Shown here piece by piece: positions 54,370-64,000 of a DNA stretch of 64,000 nucleotides (its first letter is position 1; the number at the start of each line of letters is the position of its first letter). This DNA is from an uncultured Clostridium sp. (GTDB lineage Bacteria; Bacillota; Clostridia; Clostridiales; Clostridiaceae): NCBI GenBank assembly GCA_934746015.1, contig CAKVEW010000015.1, positions 5,843 through 69,842 of the forward strand. The letters are read 5' to 3'. A model generated the notes under the pieces. That model saw nothing but the letters and a program-made list of their open reading frames with translations, was not told where the DNA came from and ran no database searches. A program made the position numbers and the translations under genes.

Positions 54370-54443
54370 TATTATTAATTGTGGATAAACTTAATTTAAA
54401 ATATATTATAAAAAATAATAGCAATATAATCTGAAAAATACAA

Positions 54444-54487
54444 AGGGCCTTCGCCAACGATTTTTTAATCGTTAAAGCGACAGCCCT
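54444..54487 (-). terminator. Terminator after ccpA
   Basis: A long multi-part stem reading AGGGC, CGC, AACGATT with complements AATCGTT, GCG and GGCCCT, about 10 bp past the ccpA stop codon, followed by TTGTATTTTT. Confidence 0.7.
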
Positions 54488-54496
54488 AAACAGTTC

Positions 54497-55495
54497 TTAT
54501 TTACAGCTATCTCTTTCTACTAAAGTATAATCAAGAACAAATTGTGATTCATCTAATGGTCTCTTACTAAGCATTTTAATAAGCATTCTCATTGCTACTG
54601 ATCCCATATCATAACTTGGCTGTTTTATTGTTGTAATTTTTGGATAGAAAACAGATGACATAATATTATCATTGAAACCAATAACGCTTACATCTTCTGG
54701 TACTCTTTTTCCTATTCCTCTTAAGGCGTTTATAACACCCATAGCAATTTCATCTGAAGCACAAACTACTGCATCATATTCCTTCTTGCTATTTTCAAAG
54801 TACTCTACAGCTTCATATCCACTTTTAACTTTTAATCCTCCAAAATATACAAGGCTTTCATCTACATTGATACCCTTATCATTCAATGCTTCCTCATAAC
54901 CTATGTATCTATCTCCCCATGCATTCATATTTTCTTTTTTGGCACCTGCAAAGGCTATTTTAGATAAACCTTTCTTTAAAAGATAGTTTGTCGCTTCTTT
55001 TGAAGCTTTTGTATTATCTATAGTTACACTTGGCAAACTTTCTTCTTTATCCTTTGTCTCTACTAAAACAGTAGTTAAATTTAATTCATTTATAATATCT
55101 AAAGTTTCTTCTTGTAAAGATGAGCTCATATAAATAACCCCATCAACCATTTTTTCTCTTAGTACTCTTAAATATTCCTTTTCCTTTTCAATATCAAAAT
55201 CTGAATTACATAAGATGACGTTGTAATCATAAATATTAGCCACATCTTCTGCTCCCCTAACTATCTCGGGATAAAATCCACTTGATATGTCAGGAACTAA
55301 GATTCCTACTGTCTTTGTTCTTTGAGTTTTTAAACTTCTTGCTACGATATTAGGTCTATAACCTAATTTATTAATTGCATCTAGAACCTTTTTCTTCGTG
55401 TCCTCGTTTACAACATCTATGTCGTTTAAAACTCTAGAAACAGTAGCAATTGATACTCCAGCTTCTCTAGCAACATCTTTTATAGAAGTAGCCAT
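54497..55495 (-). CDS. ccpA: Catabolite control protein A (LacI family)
   Basis: A 332-residue LacI/GalR regulator. The N-terminal HTH and hinge read IKDVAREAGVSIATVSRVLN and RPNIVARSL. The core resembles B. subtilis CcpA strikingly (YNVILCNSD, VDGVIYMSS, VTIDN, GSVAMRML), including the length. With HPr-Ser-P it binds cre sites, of which one clear and one likely example lie in this window. The start is ATG 55495. Orthology is judged from overall motif pattern; a paralogous LacI regulator is less likely. Confidence 0.85.
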   Translation of the reverse strand: MATSIKDVAREAGVSIATVSRVLNDIDVVNEDTKKKVLDAINKLGYRPNIVARSLKTQRTKTVGILVPDISSGFYPEIVRGAEDVANIYDYNVILCNSDFDIEKEKEYLRVLREKMVDGVIYMSSSLQEETLDIINELNLTTVLVETKDKEESLPSVTIDNTKASKEATNYLLKKGLSKIAFAGAKKENMNAWGDRYIGYEEALNDKGINVDESLVYFGGLKVKSGYEAVEYFENSKKEYDAVVCASDEIAMGVINALRGIGKRVPEDVSVIGFNDNIMSSVFYPKITTIKQPSYDMGSVAMRMLIKMLSKRPLDESQFVLDYTLVERDSCK

Positions 55496-55616
55496 AACAC
55501 ATCACTCCATTTTAAAATTTTTGTCTTTTTTTCATTTTAACAATAATTATACTATTTGCAAATACTTTATACAATATTCTAGCTTATTCTTTATAATAAG
55601 TTACTATAAAAGAAGT

Positions 55617-55653
55617 AAAAAGTTAGAAATTTTATAGAAACTTCTAACTTTTT
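55617..55653 (-). terminator. Terminator after ileS
   Basis: AAAAGTTAGAA and TTCTAACTTTTTT arms around a loop, directly past the ileS stop codon. Confidence 0.65.
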
Positions 55654-55667
55654 AACATAAAATTATT

Positions 55668-58600
55668 CTACTTAATTACTTTAACTGTCATATTTAGTTT
55701 TTCGCCATTAATAACAGTTTCAGTATAATCAGCATCTTCATTTATAGCAATTTCTTGAGTTAATGTTTCTCTTTTAATTACATCTGAATATTTGTTAATG
55801 ATATTAATTAACATATCATTTCCTGAAACAAATAGTTTTATCTTATCTGCAACTTCAAAGCCTTTTTCTTTTCTCATATTTTGAATCTTTGAAGTTATTT
55901 CTCTTAATTGTCCTTCTTCTTTTAATTCTTCTGTAATAGTAGTATCAAGAACAACTCCAATTTCACCTTCACCAGCAAAAGCATATCCTTCTAAACCTTG
56001 CATAGTTACAAGTACACTTTCACTATTTAATACTATATCAGTTCCATCTACTGTAATAGTTTCAGTTCCACCTGCTTGTAATTTTTGAGCCAATTCCATT
56101 TGGTTTCTTGAAGCTATTTCTTTTCTTATTCCTGGAATTAACTTACCATATTGTCTTCCAAGAACAGGTAGGTTAGGTTTAATTTCAAAATTAACATGCT
56201 CTGATAAATCAGCACCAAATTCTACTGACTTTATGTTAAGTTCATCTTTTATAATATCTCCATAGTAAGATGGAATAGCTGCTGTTGAAAGTAACATCTT
56301 AGAAAGTGGCTGTCTATTTTTGATATTAGCACCATTTCTAGCACTTCTACCAAGCTTAACTATTGTGTAAGCTAAATCCATTTCCTTTTCTAAATTTTCA
56401 TCTATGGCATTTTCATCTAATGATGGCCATGAACATAAATGTACACTTTCTGTAGCGGATTTATCTAGTCCTACAACTAAGTTTTGATAAATTTCTTCTG
56501 TTACAAATGGTACAAATGGAGCTGCTATCTTAACTAAAGTAGTTAATACTCTATATAAAGTAACATAAGCACCAATCTTATCATCACTTAAATCCTCTGA
56601 CCAATATCTTGCTCTATTTCTTCTTACATACCAGTTTGATAACTCATCTGTAAAATCTTCAATAGCTAATGCAGCTTGAGTTATTTGATATGATGCTAAG
56701 TTTTCATCAACTTCTTTAATTAATGTGTTAAGCTTAGACATTATCCATTTATCCATAACATTTTCTGATTTGAAATCCTTATAGTCTAATGGATTAAACT
56801 TATCTAAATCAGCATATAAAACATAGAATGAATATACATTCCATAAAGTACTTAAGAACTTTCTTTGAGCTTCTTGAACATCATCAATAGAGAATCTTGT
56901 TGGAAGCCATGGTGCACTTGCAGTATAGAAATGCCATCTTGTAGCATCTGCACCTTGTGAGTCTAATACATCAAATGGGTCTACAACATTTCCCTTTGAC
57001 TTAGACATCTTTAAGCCCTTCTTATCTAAAACGTGACCTAGAACTATACAGTTTTCAAATGGATTAGTATCAAATATAGCTGTTGAAATAGCTAATAATG
57101 TATAGAACCATCCTCTTGTTTGGTCAACTGCTTCTGAAATAAATTGAGCTGGGAAATTCTTTTCAAATAGCTCTTTATTTTCAAATGGATAGTGTAATTG
57201 AGCAAAAGGCATTGATCCTGAATCAAACCAACAGTCAATAACTTCGGCAGTTCTAGTCATTTCTTTTCCACATTCAGAGCACTTAAGTTTAACACCATCA
57301 ATATATGGTTTGTGTAGTTCTATATCATCTGGAACATTAATTCCTTTTTCCTTTAATTCATCTATACTTCCTACACATTCTCTATGGCCACATTCACATT
57401 CCCAAATAGGAAGTGGAGTACCCCAATATCTATCTCTTGATATACCCCAGTCAATAACATTCTCTAAGAACTTACCAAATCTTCCTGTTCTTATATTATC
57501 TGGATACCAATTAATCTTATTATTATTTTCTAAAAGCTTATCTCTAAGCTTAGTCATTGCAACAAACCAGCTTTCTCTTGGATAGTAAAGTAATGGCGTG
57601 TCACATCTCCAGCAATGTGGATATGAGTGAGTATGCTTTTCAGCTTTAAATAACTTATTTTCTTCATCTAAGTATTTAACAATGCTTTCATCACACTTCT
57701 TAACAAACTTTCCTGCCCATGGAGTTACTTCTTCTACAAAGTTACCACTAGCATCTACTAAGTTTATAAATCCTATTCCATTTTGTTTTGCAACTATGCT
57801 ATCATCTTCACCATATGCAGGTGCTATATGAACTATACCTGTACCATCTGATAATGTTACATAATCACCATGAATAACTTCAAAAGCTTTTCCATCTACT
57901 TCTCCAAATGGTAGTAATCTTTCATATTTTGTTCCTAATAATTCAGTTCCCTTAAATTCCTTAATTACTTCGTAATCTTCTCCTAAAACTTTTGGAGCTA
58001 ATTCCTTAGCAACTACTAATACTTCATCGCCAACTTTAGCTTCAATATAATCATATGCTTTATTTACACATAAAGCTAAATTTGAAGGTAATGTCCATGG
58101 AGTTGTTGTCCATGCTAATATATATTTATTTTCTTCTCCTTGAACTTTAAATTTAACTATGGCAGTTAAATCTTTAACATCCTTATATCCTTGTGATACT
58201 TCATGAGAAGAAAGTCCAGTGCCACATCTTGGGCAATATGGCATTACTTTATGACCTTTATATAAAAGTCCTTTTTCCCACATTTGATTCAATGCCCACC
58301 AAACAGATTCTATATATGAGTTGTGATAAGTAACATAAGGGTGCTCCATATCTACCCAGTAACCTATTTGATCAGTCATCTTTTCCCACATGTTAACATA
58401 AGTAAATACTGATTCTTTACACTCTTTAACGAATTTTTCTACTCCATAGCTTTCTATTTGTTCTTTTCCTGAAATACCTAGTTTCTTTTCTATTTCAAGT
58501 TCTACTGGAAGTCCATGAGTATCCCATCCAGCTTTTCTTATGACCTTATACCCCTTCATAACCTTATATCTTGGGATAATATCTTTCATAACTCTTGTTA

Positions 58601-58778
58601 ATACGTGTCCTACATGAGGTCTTCCATTTGCTGTTGGAGGTCCATCATAGAAAGTGAAATATTCACCATCTTGATTCATATCAAAATTCTTTTTAATTAC
58701 GTTATTTTCTTTCCAAAGATCTGCAACTTCTTTTTCCATACCAACAAATCCTTTTGGTAATTCAACCTTTTTGTACAT
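55668..58778 (-). CDS. ileS: Isoleucine--tRNA ligase
   Basis: A 1036-residue class I synthetase that charges tRNA-Ile and edits valine. Motifs are [14 protein letters not shown] (HIGH) at the start, the CP1 editing domain (~190-400, with [12 protein letters not shown]), a CxxC zinc site ([10 protein letters not shown]), KMSKSKGN (~595) and an anticodon-binding domain. The size and the domain after residue 900 mark it as the IleS2/eukaryote-like type, which is often mupirocin-tolerant; this is inference from length. The start is ATG 58778 behind AAGGGAG. A T-box leader with an AUC specifier regulates it. Confidence 0.96.
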   Translation of the reverse strand: MYKKVELPKGFVGMEKEVADLWKENNVIKKNFDMNQDGEYFTFYDGPPTANGRPHVGHVLTRVMKDIIPRYKVMKGYKVIRKAGWDTHGLPVELEIEKKLGISGKEQIESYGVEKFVKECKESVFTYVNMWEKMTDQIGYWVDMEHPYVTYHNSYIESVWWALNQMWEKGLLYKGHKVMPYCPRCGTGLSSHEVSQGYKDVKDLTAIVKFKVQGEENKYILAWTTTPWTLPSNLALCVNKAYDYIEAKVGDEVLVVAKELAPKVLGEDYEVIKEFKGTELLGTKYERLLPFGEVDGKAFEVIHGDYVTLSDGTGIVHIAPAYGEDDSIVAKQNGIGFINLVDASGNFVEEVTPWAGKFVKKCDESIVKYLDEENKLFKAEKHTHSYPHCWRCDTPLLYYPRESWFVAMTKLRDKLLENNNKINWYPDNIRTGRFGKFLENVIDWGISRDRYWGTPLPIWECECGHRECVGSIDELKEKGINVPDDIELHKPYIDGVKLKCSECGKEMTRTAEVIDCWFDSGSMPFAQLHYPFENKELFEKNFPAQFISEAVDQTRGWFYTLLAISTAIFDTNPFENCIVLGHVLDKKGLKMSKSKGNVVDPFDVLDSQGADATRWHFYTASAPWLPTRFSIDDVQEAQRKFLSTLWNVYSFYVLYADLDKFNPLDYKDFKSENVMDKWIMSKLNTLIKEVDENLASYQITQAALAIEDFTDELSNWYVRRNRARYWSEDLSDDKIGAYVTLYRVLTTLVKIAAPFVPFVTEEIYQNLVVGLDKSATESVHLCSWPSLDENAIDENLEKEMDLAYTIVKLGRSARNGANIKNRQPLSKMLLSTAAIPSYYGDIIKDELNIKSVEFGADLSEHVNFEIKPNLPVLGRQYGKLIPGIRKEIASRNQMELAQKLQAGGTETITVDGTDIVLNSESVLVTMQGLEGYAFAGEGEIGVVLDTTITEELKEEGQLREITSKIQNMRKEKGFEVADKIKLFVSGNDMLINIINKYSDVIKRETLTQEIAINEDADYTETVINGEKLNMTVKVIK

Positions 58779-58941
58779 ATCTAAGCTCCCTTCCGTTAAT
58801 TAATTTATATCTAAAAGCTATTTTGCTTTAAGGTTATATCTTTTACTTAAATAATACTAAATACATTTTACATTATTAACTATAAAAAGCTAATTATGCA
58901 GAATTCAATTTTATTAATATTAATAAAGTAATATAAAATAA

Positions 58942-59195
58942 AAAAACCCCGCCCAATAGGACGAAGATATTCGCTATACCACCTAAGGTTATAAATTTTC
59001 TATAGACATAGAAAACTTTAGTTTTCGAGTACAAACATACTCTATCCCTTAACGCAGGCTAACGTGAAAACTTAATCAGCTATATAACCTTTCAGCCCCA
59101 AACTCCTAGGTGATTTTCCTTAATTTTCTCTATGACTTCACACCAAACAGCCACTCTCTTAAAGTATCCAATTAAGTACTTTTCCTAATCACAGT
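58942..59195 (-). promoter_or_regulatory. T-box leader of ileS (Ile specifier)
   Basis: Minus-strand features are AGAGAG in stem I, the specifier loop GAAAATCACC with AUC at 59112-59114, the T-box AGGTGGTATAGCG, and the terminator stem CTTCGTCC/GGGCGGGG with a T7 run at 58942-58970. AUC is an isoleucine codon, matching the downstream gene. Confidence 0.88.
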
Positions 59196-59477
59196 TTTTT
59201 AATTTATAAATTATATACCTATTCTACTACAAAGTAAAATATTATAAAAGTCTATATTTGAGAATATTTTAATAAATTTAAGAAAATAATAATGATAATA
59301 TTATTAATATAATAAATTGTTTTAATATTTAAAATTAATTAATAATTTTTATCAATTAGTATTGACTTTCCTTATTACCCTTATTATAATATAAGCATAA
59401 AGAATAAATATTAAAAATTTATTTTTTATCCCCTTTATTTTCCTTAATCTATTTCTTTATATTAGGAGGAAAGATAA
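59196..59477. other. Intergenic region before the BFD-like gene
   Basis: About 280 bp of AT-rich DNA carrying the ileS promoter on one side and that of the BFD-like gene on the other. No structured element was recognised. Confidence 0.4.
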
Positions 59478-59696
59478 GTGGAAAATAACTTAAACGAACA
59501 AGTCCTTGATAAGATTACTAAAGTTTGTACTTGCAAGGCAATACCAAGATCCAAAATTAAAGATGCAATCAAAGCCGGAGCCCACACTGTCGAAGAAGTT
59601 TCTAAGGCAACAGGAGCTTGTACAGGTGGCTGCAGAGGCTACAGATGTACCCCTACAATCCAAAATTTGATTGATAAGCATCTGGAAAATAACTAA
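59478..59696 (+). CDS. BFD-like [2Fe-2S] protein
   Basis: A 72-residue protein with the four-cysteine layout of bacterioferritin-associated ferredoxin-like domains: CTC near residue 17-19, and CTGGC with two further cysteines (residues ~48-57). Such domains bind a [2Fe-2S] cluster and often act in electron transfer or iron mobilisation. It starts at a GTG (59478) nine bases after AGGAGG. Stand-alone BFD domains are common in clostridia. Its partner cannot be named from context. Confidence 0.87.
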   Translation: MENNLNEQVLDKITKVCTCKAIPRSKIKDAIKAGAHTVEEVSKATGACTGGCRGYRCTPTIQNLIDKHLENN

Positions 59697-59741
59697 TATA
59701 GTTCCCCCAAACTATATTAGCATATAGATTATATCTCCCCT

Positions 59742-59772
59742 AAAACCACCTGTCTCGAGACAGGTGGTTTTT
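59742..59772. terminator. Bidirectional terminator
   Basis: A perfect AAAACCACCTGTCTC palindrome with T-tract on the plus strand and an A-tract on the other, between the BFD-like gene and a small minus-strand gene. Confidence 0.85.
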
Positions 59773-59779
59773 CATGTTT

Positions 59780-59959
59780 TTAAAATATTTTCATCGTTAT
59801 TCCGTAGCTTTTAAAGCTATCCTTTGATAAATTAATATGTTCTAATTCCTTACTAGGTTCTTCCTTGCTAATGCTTTTAGCTCTTACTTCTATTAAAGCA
59901 TCTTCTAAGTATCTTCTTATTCTTTTTGGTGTTGGTACTAAAATCGCTCTAAATATCAT
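59780..59959 (-). CDS. Unannotated 59-residue basic protein
   Basis: ATG 59959 lies seven bases after AGGGGGA, and the frame runs to a TAA eight bases from the terminator. The peptide begins MIFRAILVPTPKRIRRYL, then an acidic middle and a hydrophobic end. The strong ribosome binding site, terminator and clean frame make it a credible small gene. No family is known to me. Confidence 0.55.
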   Translation of the reverse strand: MIFRAILVPTPKRIRRYLEDALIEVRAKSISKEEPSKELEHINLSKDSFKSYGITMKIF

Positions 59960-60116
59960 AAAAATCCCCCTAAAAATTCTTTACATTATAAATATATTTT
60001 CTTAAATAACTATTATTCATTCTATATTTTTACTTTAAGTATTTCCCCCTATCCCCTATACTTAATCTGCAATTATGTTATAATTTTATAGAACTTATTA
60101 TGGAAGGAGCTATATT

Positions 60117-61292
60117 ATGGCAAGTAAGTTTTTTTTACATAAAAGGAAAAATAAAAGAGCTGAACAAGGCAGACCTTGGATATATATTGATGAAATAAAT
60201 GAATATGATGGTGATTATGAAAATGGTGATATAGTTGAAGTATATAATCATAAAAACTATTTCATAGGAAAAGGTTATATTAATGATAGAAGTAAAATCA
60301 CTATTAGAATTATGACTAGAGATATAAATGAACAAATAGATTATGATTTCTTTAAAAAAAGATTTGAAGCTGCATATGAATATAGAAAGACTGTTATAGA
60401 TACTTCATCTTGCAGGCTTATTTTTGGTGAAGCAGATTTTTTACCTGGCCTTACAGTAGATAAATTTGAAGACTATTATGTAATTCAAATATCAACTTTA
60501 GGAATGGATAAGTATAGGGACATAATAGTTAAGATATTAGTTAATGAATTTGGAGCTAAGGGTGTTTACGAAAGAAGTGATATTAAAACTAGAGAAATCG
60601 AAGGACTTGAACAAACTAAAGGTTTCTTAACTGAACCTTTTGATACTAATATAGAAATAGTTGAAAATGGTGTTAAATACATAGTTGACTTAGAAAATGG
60701 TCAAAAAACAGGTTTCTTCTTAGACCAAAAAGAAAATAGAGCTGCTATGCATAGAATTTGCAAGGATAAAGATGTATTAGATTGCTTTACTCATACTGGT
60801 TCCTTTGCTCTAAATGCAGGTATTGCAGGAGCAAAATCAGTATTAGGTATTGATGTATCTCAACATGCCATAGATTGTGCTAGAAAAAATGCAGAACTTA
60901 ATAACTTACAAGACACTGTTAAATTTGAATGCCATAATGCTTTCGATGTTCTAGGTGAGTGGTCAAGAGAAGGAAAGCAATTCGATGTTGTAATATTAGA
61001 TCCACCAGCATTTACAAAATCAAGAAATACAATTAATTCTGCTATTAGAGGATATAAAGAAATAAATCTTAGAGGTTTAAAAATGGTTAAACCAGGTGGT
61101 TACTTTGCTACTTGCTCTTGTTCTCATTATATGAGTGAAGAGCAATTAAAGAAAACAGTTCAAGAAGCTGCTCATGATGCTAGAAGAACCTTAAGGCAAG
61201 TAGAAATAAGAACTCAAAGTGCAGACCATCCAATCTTATGGAACTCTGATGAATCTTACTATCTAAAATTCTTTATATTCCAAGTTGTTTAA
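60117..61292 (+). CDS. RlmI-like 23S rRNA methyltransferase
   Basis: A 391-residue class I SAM-dependent RNA (cytosine-5) methyltransferase of the RlmI/YwbD type (23S rRNA C1962 in E. coli). An N-terminal PUA domain (~1-70) is followed by the Rossmann domain with DCFTHTGSFAL, LGIDVS, ILDPPAFTKS (~297) and the catalytic CSCSHYM (~340). The start is ATG 60117 behind AAGGAGC. It stands alone with its own terminator. Confidence 0.93.
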   Translation: MASKFFLHKRKNKRAEQGRPWIYIDEINEYDGDYENGDIVEVYNHKNYFIGKGYINDRSKITIRIMTRDINEQIDYDFFKKRFEAAYEYRKTVIDTSSCRLIFGEADFLPGLTVDKFEDYYVIQISTLGMDKYRDIIVKILVNEFGAKGVYERSDIKTREIEGLEQTKGFLTEPFDTNIEIVENGVKYIVDLENGQKTGFFLDQKENRAAMHRICKDKDVLDCFTHTGSFALNAGIAGAKSVLGIDVSQHAIDCARKNAELNNLQDTVKFECHNAFDVLGEWSREGKQFDVVILDPPAFTKSRNTINSAIRGYKEINLRGLKMVKPGGYFATCSCSHYMSEEQLKKTVQEAAHDARRTLRQVEIRTQSADHPILWNSDESYYLKFFIFQVV

Positions 61293-61302
61293 CAAATCTA
61301 CA

Positions 61303-61343
61303 AAAGAGCTGTGCACAAAAAGCTAGTGCACAGCTCCTTTTTA
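61303..61343. terminator. Terminator after the methyltransferase gene
   Basis: AAAAGAGCTGTGCAC pairs with GTGCACAGCTCCTTTTT between the convergent methyltransferase and GNAT genes. Confidence 0.85.
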
Positions 61344-61363
61344 ATAATATTAATATTTTATTT

Positions 61364-61921
61364 TTAATCTAAATATTCTTTTGCAAGAATTCCATACATT
61401 GAGTAATCACATATTCCTTGATTGTTTATATCAGCTTGTCTCATTGTTCCCTCATACTTCATTCCACACTTCATCATCACTTTCCCTGAATTAGGATTAT
61501 TAGGATCGTGTCTTGATTCAACTCTGTTAACACCAACTTCTTCAAAGAAATATTTAACTAATGCTTTTAGTGCCTCTGAGGTTATGCCCTTATTCCACCA
61601 CTTCTTACTTATACAATATCCTATATGAACCATATTAATTCTTTCATTACTATCTACAACACCAATGCTTCCAATAGGCTCATCACCATTTTCTTTTATT
61701 GTAATAGCCCAATTATAAGAATCCTCATTTTTATAATCATTAATCCAATTTTTTAAAATATCCTTTGTTATTTCTACACTATTATGTGGAGGCCATGTTA
61801 AAAATTTTGTAACTTCTTCATCAGAAGCCCAATTTTTATACATAGCTTCAGCATCTTCAATTTTAAACCTTCTTAAAATTAATCTTTCAGTTTCTATAGT
61901 TTTAGTTCCTAAATGCTTCAT
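61364..61921 (-). CDS. GNAT family N-acetyltransferase (RimL-like)
   Basis: A 185-residue acetyltransferase resembling the RimJ/RimL branch. It opens with TERLILRRF, has the acetyl-CoA loop region CISKKWWNKGITSEAL near residues 107-122 and ends with the usual YGILAKEY. The substrate may be an N-terminal residue, a ribosomal protein or a small amine. The start is ATG 61921 behind AGGAGTGGGG, 20 bp after the AAC(3)-like gene, suggesting one transcript. Confidence 0.9.
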   Translation of the reverse strand: MKHLGTKTIETERLILRRFKIEDAEAMYKNWASDEEVTKFLTWPPHNSVEITKDILKNWINDYKNEDSYNWAITIKENGDEPIGSIGVVDSNERINMVHIGYCISKKWWNKGITSEALKALVKYFFEEVGVNRVESRHDPNNPNSGKVMMKCGMKYEGTMRQADINNQGICDYSMYGILAKEYLD

Positions 61922-61941
61922 ATATTACACCCCACTCCTAA

Positions 61942-62733
61942 TTATTTTCTATTTTTTTCAATCCACTTCATTGCAAAATCTACAATATCACGTTGTTTCA
62001 TAAATCTTACATCTGCATTCCCAATTTTTATTTTTTTTACTTCATAATTTTTTTCAAATTCATTACCTATATCTATAAAATCTTCACCATCAACATATAA
62101 AGTTGAATATGTGATCCATCTACGTTCTCCATCCTTTTGCACTGCACAGCTATTTTCCTCCATGTGCTTTGATATATACTTTGCTCTTACATCAGCTAAA
62201 TGCATAGATGTATTCTTATCATATCCTGTTCCTAATAATAATACATACCCATTTAAATTATATAGTTTCGCAATTGGTGATGTTTCACCAAAAATATCGC
62301 TTAAATCATGATTGCCTACTAAATAAGCAGCATTCTTCCCCCATGCTGAAAAAGACCTTACAGGATGCTCACTTCTTACAGCTCCAGGCCACTTCCTAAA
62401 CATTTCTGCCACAACTCCCATTGTATTTGTAGGAGTAATATCTTTATCATAAGCTGGCCAATTATTTCTAATTATATCATACCATTCTTTTGGTTCTTCC
62501 CAATGAACCCCAGAATATGGATCTAAATTTTTCCATGATTGTGTAGGCATCATTATGGTTCCATCTTGCCCCACCATTTCTATTAATGATTCAATAATAA
62601 CTTGTGGTCCCCCACATACAAATCCAAAATTTTTCATAGAAGTATGCACGATAATATTCTGTCCATTTTTTACACCAATTTGCCTTAAAGCCTCTACTAT
62701 ATCTTGCTTTATTACTATTTTTCTATTATCCAT
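61942..62733 (-). CDS. Aminoglycoside N3-acetyltransferase family protein
   Basis: A 263-residue member of the AAC(3)/YokD family, which acetylates the 3-amino group of aminoglycosides with acetyl-CoA. Family motifs seen are HTSMKNFGFVCGGPQ, GTIMMPTQSW, SEHPVRSFSAWG and GETSPI. ATG 62733 follows GAGAGG; an ATG 27 bp upstream lacks a site. Chromosomal family members in Firmicutes often have no resistance phenotype, so resistance should not be assumed. It is coupled with a GNAT gene. Confidence 0.88.
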   Translation of the reverse strand: MDNRKIVIKQDIVEALRQIGVKNGQNIIVHTSMKNFGFVCGGPQVIIESLIEMVGQDGTIMMPTQSWKNLDPYSGVHWEEPKEWYDIIRNNWPAYDKDITPTNTMGVVAEMFRKWPGAVRSEHPVRSFSAWGKNAAYLVGNHDLSDIFGETSPIAKLYNLNGYVLLLGTGYDKNTSMHLADVRAKYISKHMEENSCAVQKDGERRWITYSTLYVDGEDFIDIGNEFEKNYEVKKIKIGNADVRFMKQRDIVDFAMKWIEKNRK

Positions 62734-62801
62734 ATAATCCTCTCTAACAACCTTTTCCATATCTTATCATTAATATTAATTATTGTAAATAAGTGTATAA
62801 T

Positions 62802-62832
62802 AAAAAAACTCAGATCAAAAATCTAAGCTCTT
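62802..62832 (-). terminator. Terminator after the CAP-domain gene
   Basis: CTTAGAT pairs with ATCTGAG (one U-G), followed on the minus strand by a T7 run. Confidence 0.7.
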
Positions 62833-62846
62833 TACTATTTTATCTA

Positions 62847-63644
62847 TTAATTATAAAATTCTTGTGTTGCATAATAGGTGTCTCCTATTTTATAAACGCC
62901 TACTCCTATGCTGCTAAAGTTTGACGATAAGATATTTGCCTTGTGTCCTGGTGAATTCATCCAGTTATCCATAAACCTAATTCCTAGGGCGCTATAATCA
63001 TTTATACCTTGAATATATGCAATATTTTCTCCCCAAGCTCTGTAAGTAATTCCATCAGCTTGTATTCTTTCATTCATTAATCTGCCTTGAAGGTCTGTAT
63101 GCTCAAAGTATCCATTATCACCCATATCTCTTGATTTTATTCTAGCATAATACTCCATATTTGTATTATAGCTTAAGGTGTTTAACCCTGCTGCACTTCT
63201 TTCTCGATTTACTCTTTGGAATATAGCTTGTTCAATTTCTCCTATATAGTTGCTACTATCTAAAACTACTACTTTTTCCTGTGATGCTTCAGGAGGTGTT
63301 ATATTTTGAGCTTCAATGCTATTCTCATTTGATTCAACACTACTCTCTTCAGGTATATATTGCTCTATATCCACTTCATTACTACTATTATCTTCATTAT
63401 TAACTACATCATTACTTTGATCATCTTTATTATCTACATCTCCACTTTCTTCCTTATTTATATTACTCTCATCAGAATTATTTTCCTCTTTGTCTATATC
63501 CTTTAAAGCTTCTTCTTTAATTTCTGCTTTTGCTATTTTTTCTTTGGCATCTTCCTTGTTAGAATTTAAGAAAATCCCACTTATAGCAACTACAGTAGCT
63601 AGTCCAATTGATAGCACTAATTTTGCTAATCTTGATTTAATCAT
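62847..63644 (-). CDS. Secreted CAP-domain protein (YkwD-like)
   Basis: A 265-residue exported protein: signal segment (~5-25), a long Glu/Asp/Asn/Ser-rich linker (~30-125) and a C-terminal CAP (SCP/PR1) domain (~135-265). Typical CAP phrases are FQRVNRERSAAGL, YARIKSRDMG, FEHTDLQGR, WGENIAY and NSPGHKANIL. Clostridial and Bacillus YkwD proteins are linked to spores and the envelope, with no proven catalysis. The ATG at 63644 has GGAGGA seven bases upstream; an in-frame ATG further up would include it. Confidence 0.88.
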   Translation of the reverse strand: MIKSRLAKLVLSIGLATVVAISGIFLNSNKEDAKEKIAKAEIKEEALKDIDKEENNSDESNINKEESGDVDNKDDQSNDVVNNEDNSSNEVDIEQYIPEESSVESNENSIEAQNITPPEASQEKVVVLDSSNYIGEIEQAIFQRVNRERSAAGLNTLSYNTNMEYYARIKSRDMGDNGYFEHTDLQGRLMNERIQADGITYRAWGENIAYIQGINDYSALGIRFMDNWMNSPGHKANILSSNFSSIGVGVYKIGDTYYATQEFYN

Positions 63645-63896
63645 TTGTAAATCCTCCATAATCATTTATATTATCTTTCTAGATTATTCTTACTCTATTC
63701 AGTTAATTGATAATTTCTATCAATTATAGCTTAATGCCACTATAAAGTATATGCTTTCGCATTAATATTATTACTTTAGGTTATATTAACCCTATAATTT
63801 ATCACTTTATAGTAAACTTATCGTTTTCTTTATTCCTTTGTTTAGTATCATTAATCCTATAAAATAAAAAAATCACAATATCAAATTGAAGTAGTT
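63645..63896. other. Intergenic region before the transposase
   Basis: About 250 bp with no gene. ACTATAAAGT (63739-63748) and its complement ACTTTATAGT (63804-63813) form an inverted pair 55 bp apart. It may hold the left end of an insertion sequence, but I could not identify terminal repeats with certainty. Confidence 0.3.
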
Positions 63897-64000
63897 ATGT
63901 TAGAACAATTAGTTCCGAAAGACCATTTATTAAGAAAAATTGAAAATGCATTAGATTTTGGTTTTATATATGATGAAGTGGCAGAGTTATACTCTGCTAT
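63897..64000 (+). mobile_element. IS1182-family transposase, 5' end only
   Basis: The translation from ATG 63897 reads MLEQLVPKDHLLRKIENALDF-like, the standard N-terminal motif of IS1182 transposases (LVPKDHLLRKI...FIYD). The frame also extends upstream through QYQIEVV to a stop at 63852 without an ATG, so the true start is unsure. The rest lies beyond the window. Confidence 0.8.

Noticed and set aside
55398..55637. Plus-strand frame overlapping the start of ccpA.
   Set aside because: No ribosome binding site, and it is mostly antisense to the ccpA HTH region.
63739..63813. Inverted pair ACTATAAAGT/ACTTTATAGT considered as insertion sequence terminal repeats.
   Set aside because: It lies only 55 bp apart upstream of the transposase start, which does not fit terminal repeats of one element.

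Overview
The window is AT-rich DNA from a spore-forming, anaerobic, low-GC Gram-positive bacterium, most likely Clostridium sensu stricto. The grounds are strong GGAGG-type ribosome binding sites, frequent TTG/GTG starts, spore maturation genes spmA-spmB, an anaerobic (glycyl-radical) ribonucleotide reductase, a small clostridial-type ferredoxin, T-box and lysine riboswitch leaders, and a NEAT/IsdE-type heme uptake locus. Assignments come from reading motifs and gene order; no database search was run. No tRNA, rRNA or CRISPR array was seen.

Layout. 1-9.4 kb: the 3' part of a capA-like gene, a (homo)citrate synthase-aconitase pair, nrdD with an NrdR-like box, a degV-padR operon with a twin palindromic operator over its -35 box, a ferredoxin and an Mrp-type ATPase. 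9.4-12.3 kb: three poorly characterised envelope or unknown proteins. 12.4-22 kb: the conserved Firmicutes block metG-tatD-yabE-rnmV-ksgA, interrupted by a phosphate transporter with a Pho-box-like site and by a second, divergent methionyl-tRNA-synthetase-like gene; metG has a Met T-box. 22-32.8 kb: small membrane proteins, two M24B peptidases, a lysine-riboswitch-controlled NhaC-family transporter, a UPF0735 ACT protein and spmAB.

32.9-39.3 kb is a heme acquisition island. It encodes a four-NEAT-domain LPxTG protein, a membrane-anchored single-NEAT protein, an IsdE-like lipoprotein, a FecCD permease and an ATPase, with a Fur-like box and a divergent AraC-type regulator. 39.3-54 kb is a sugar island: a rotted glucose-6-phosphate isomerase pseudogene, then a long co-directional cluster with a complete mannose-family PTS (EIIA, EIIB, EIIC, EIID), four class I phosphomannose-isomerase-family proteins (two with an extra N-terminal domain resembling a kinase that has lost its P-loop), DeoC, two HAD phosphatases, an aldo-keto reductase and a membrane protein resembling a decayed M28 peptidase. 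A GntR/UTRA regulator is divergent, a cre-like site lies between, and a SemiSWEET transporter and ccpA follow. This cluster is the best candidate for an undescribed pathway.

54.5-64 kb: ccpA, ileS with an Ile T-box, a BFD-like [2Fe-2S] protein, a short unannotated gene, an RlmI-type methyltransferase, GNAT and AAC(3)-family acetyltransferases, a CAP-domain secreted protein, and the 5' end of an IS1182-family transposase at the right edge.
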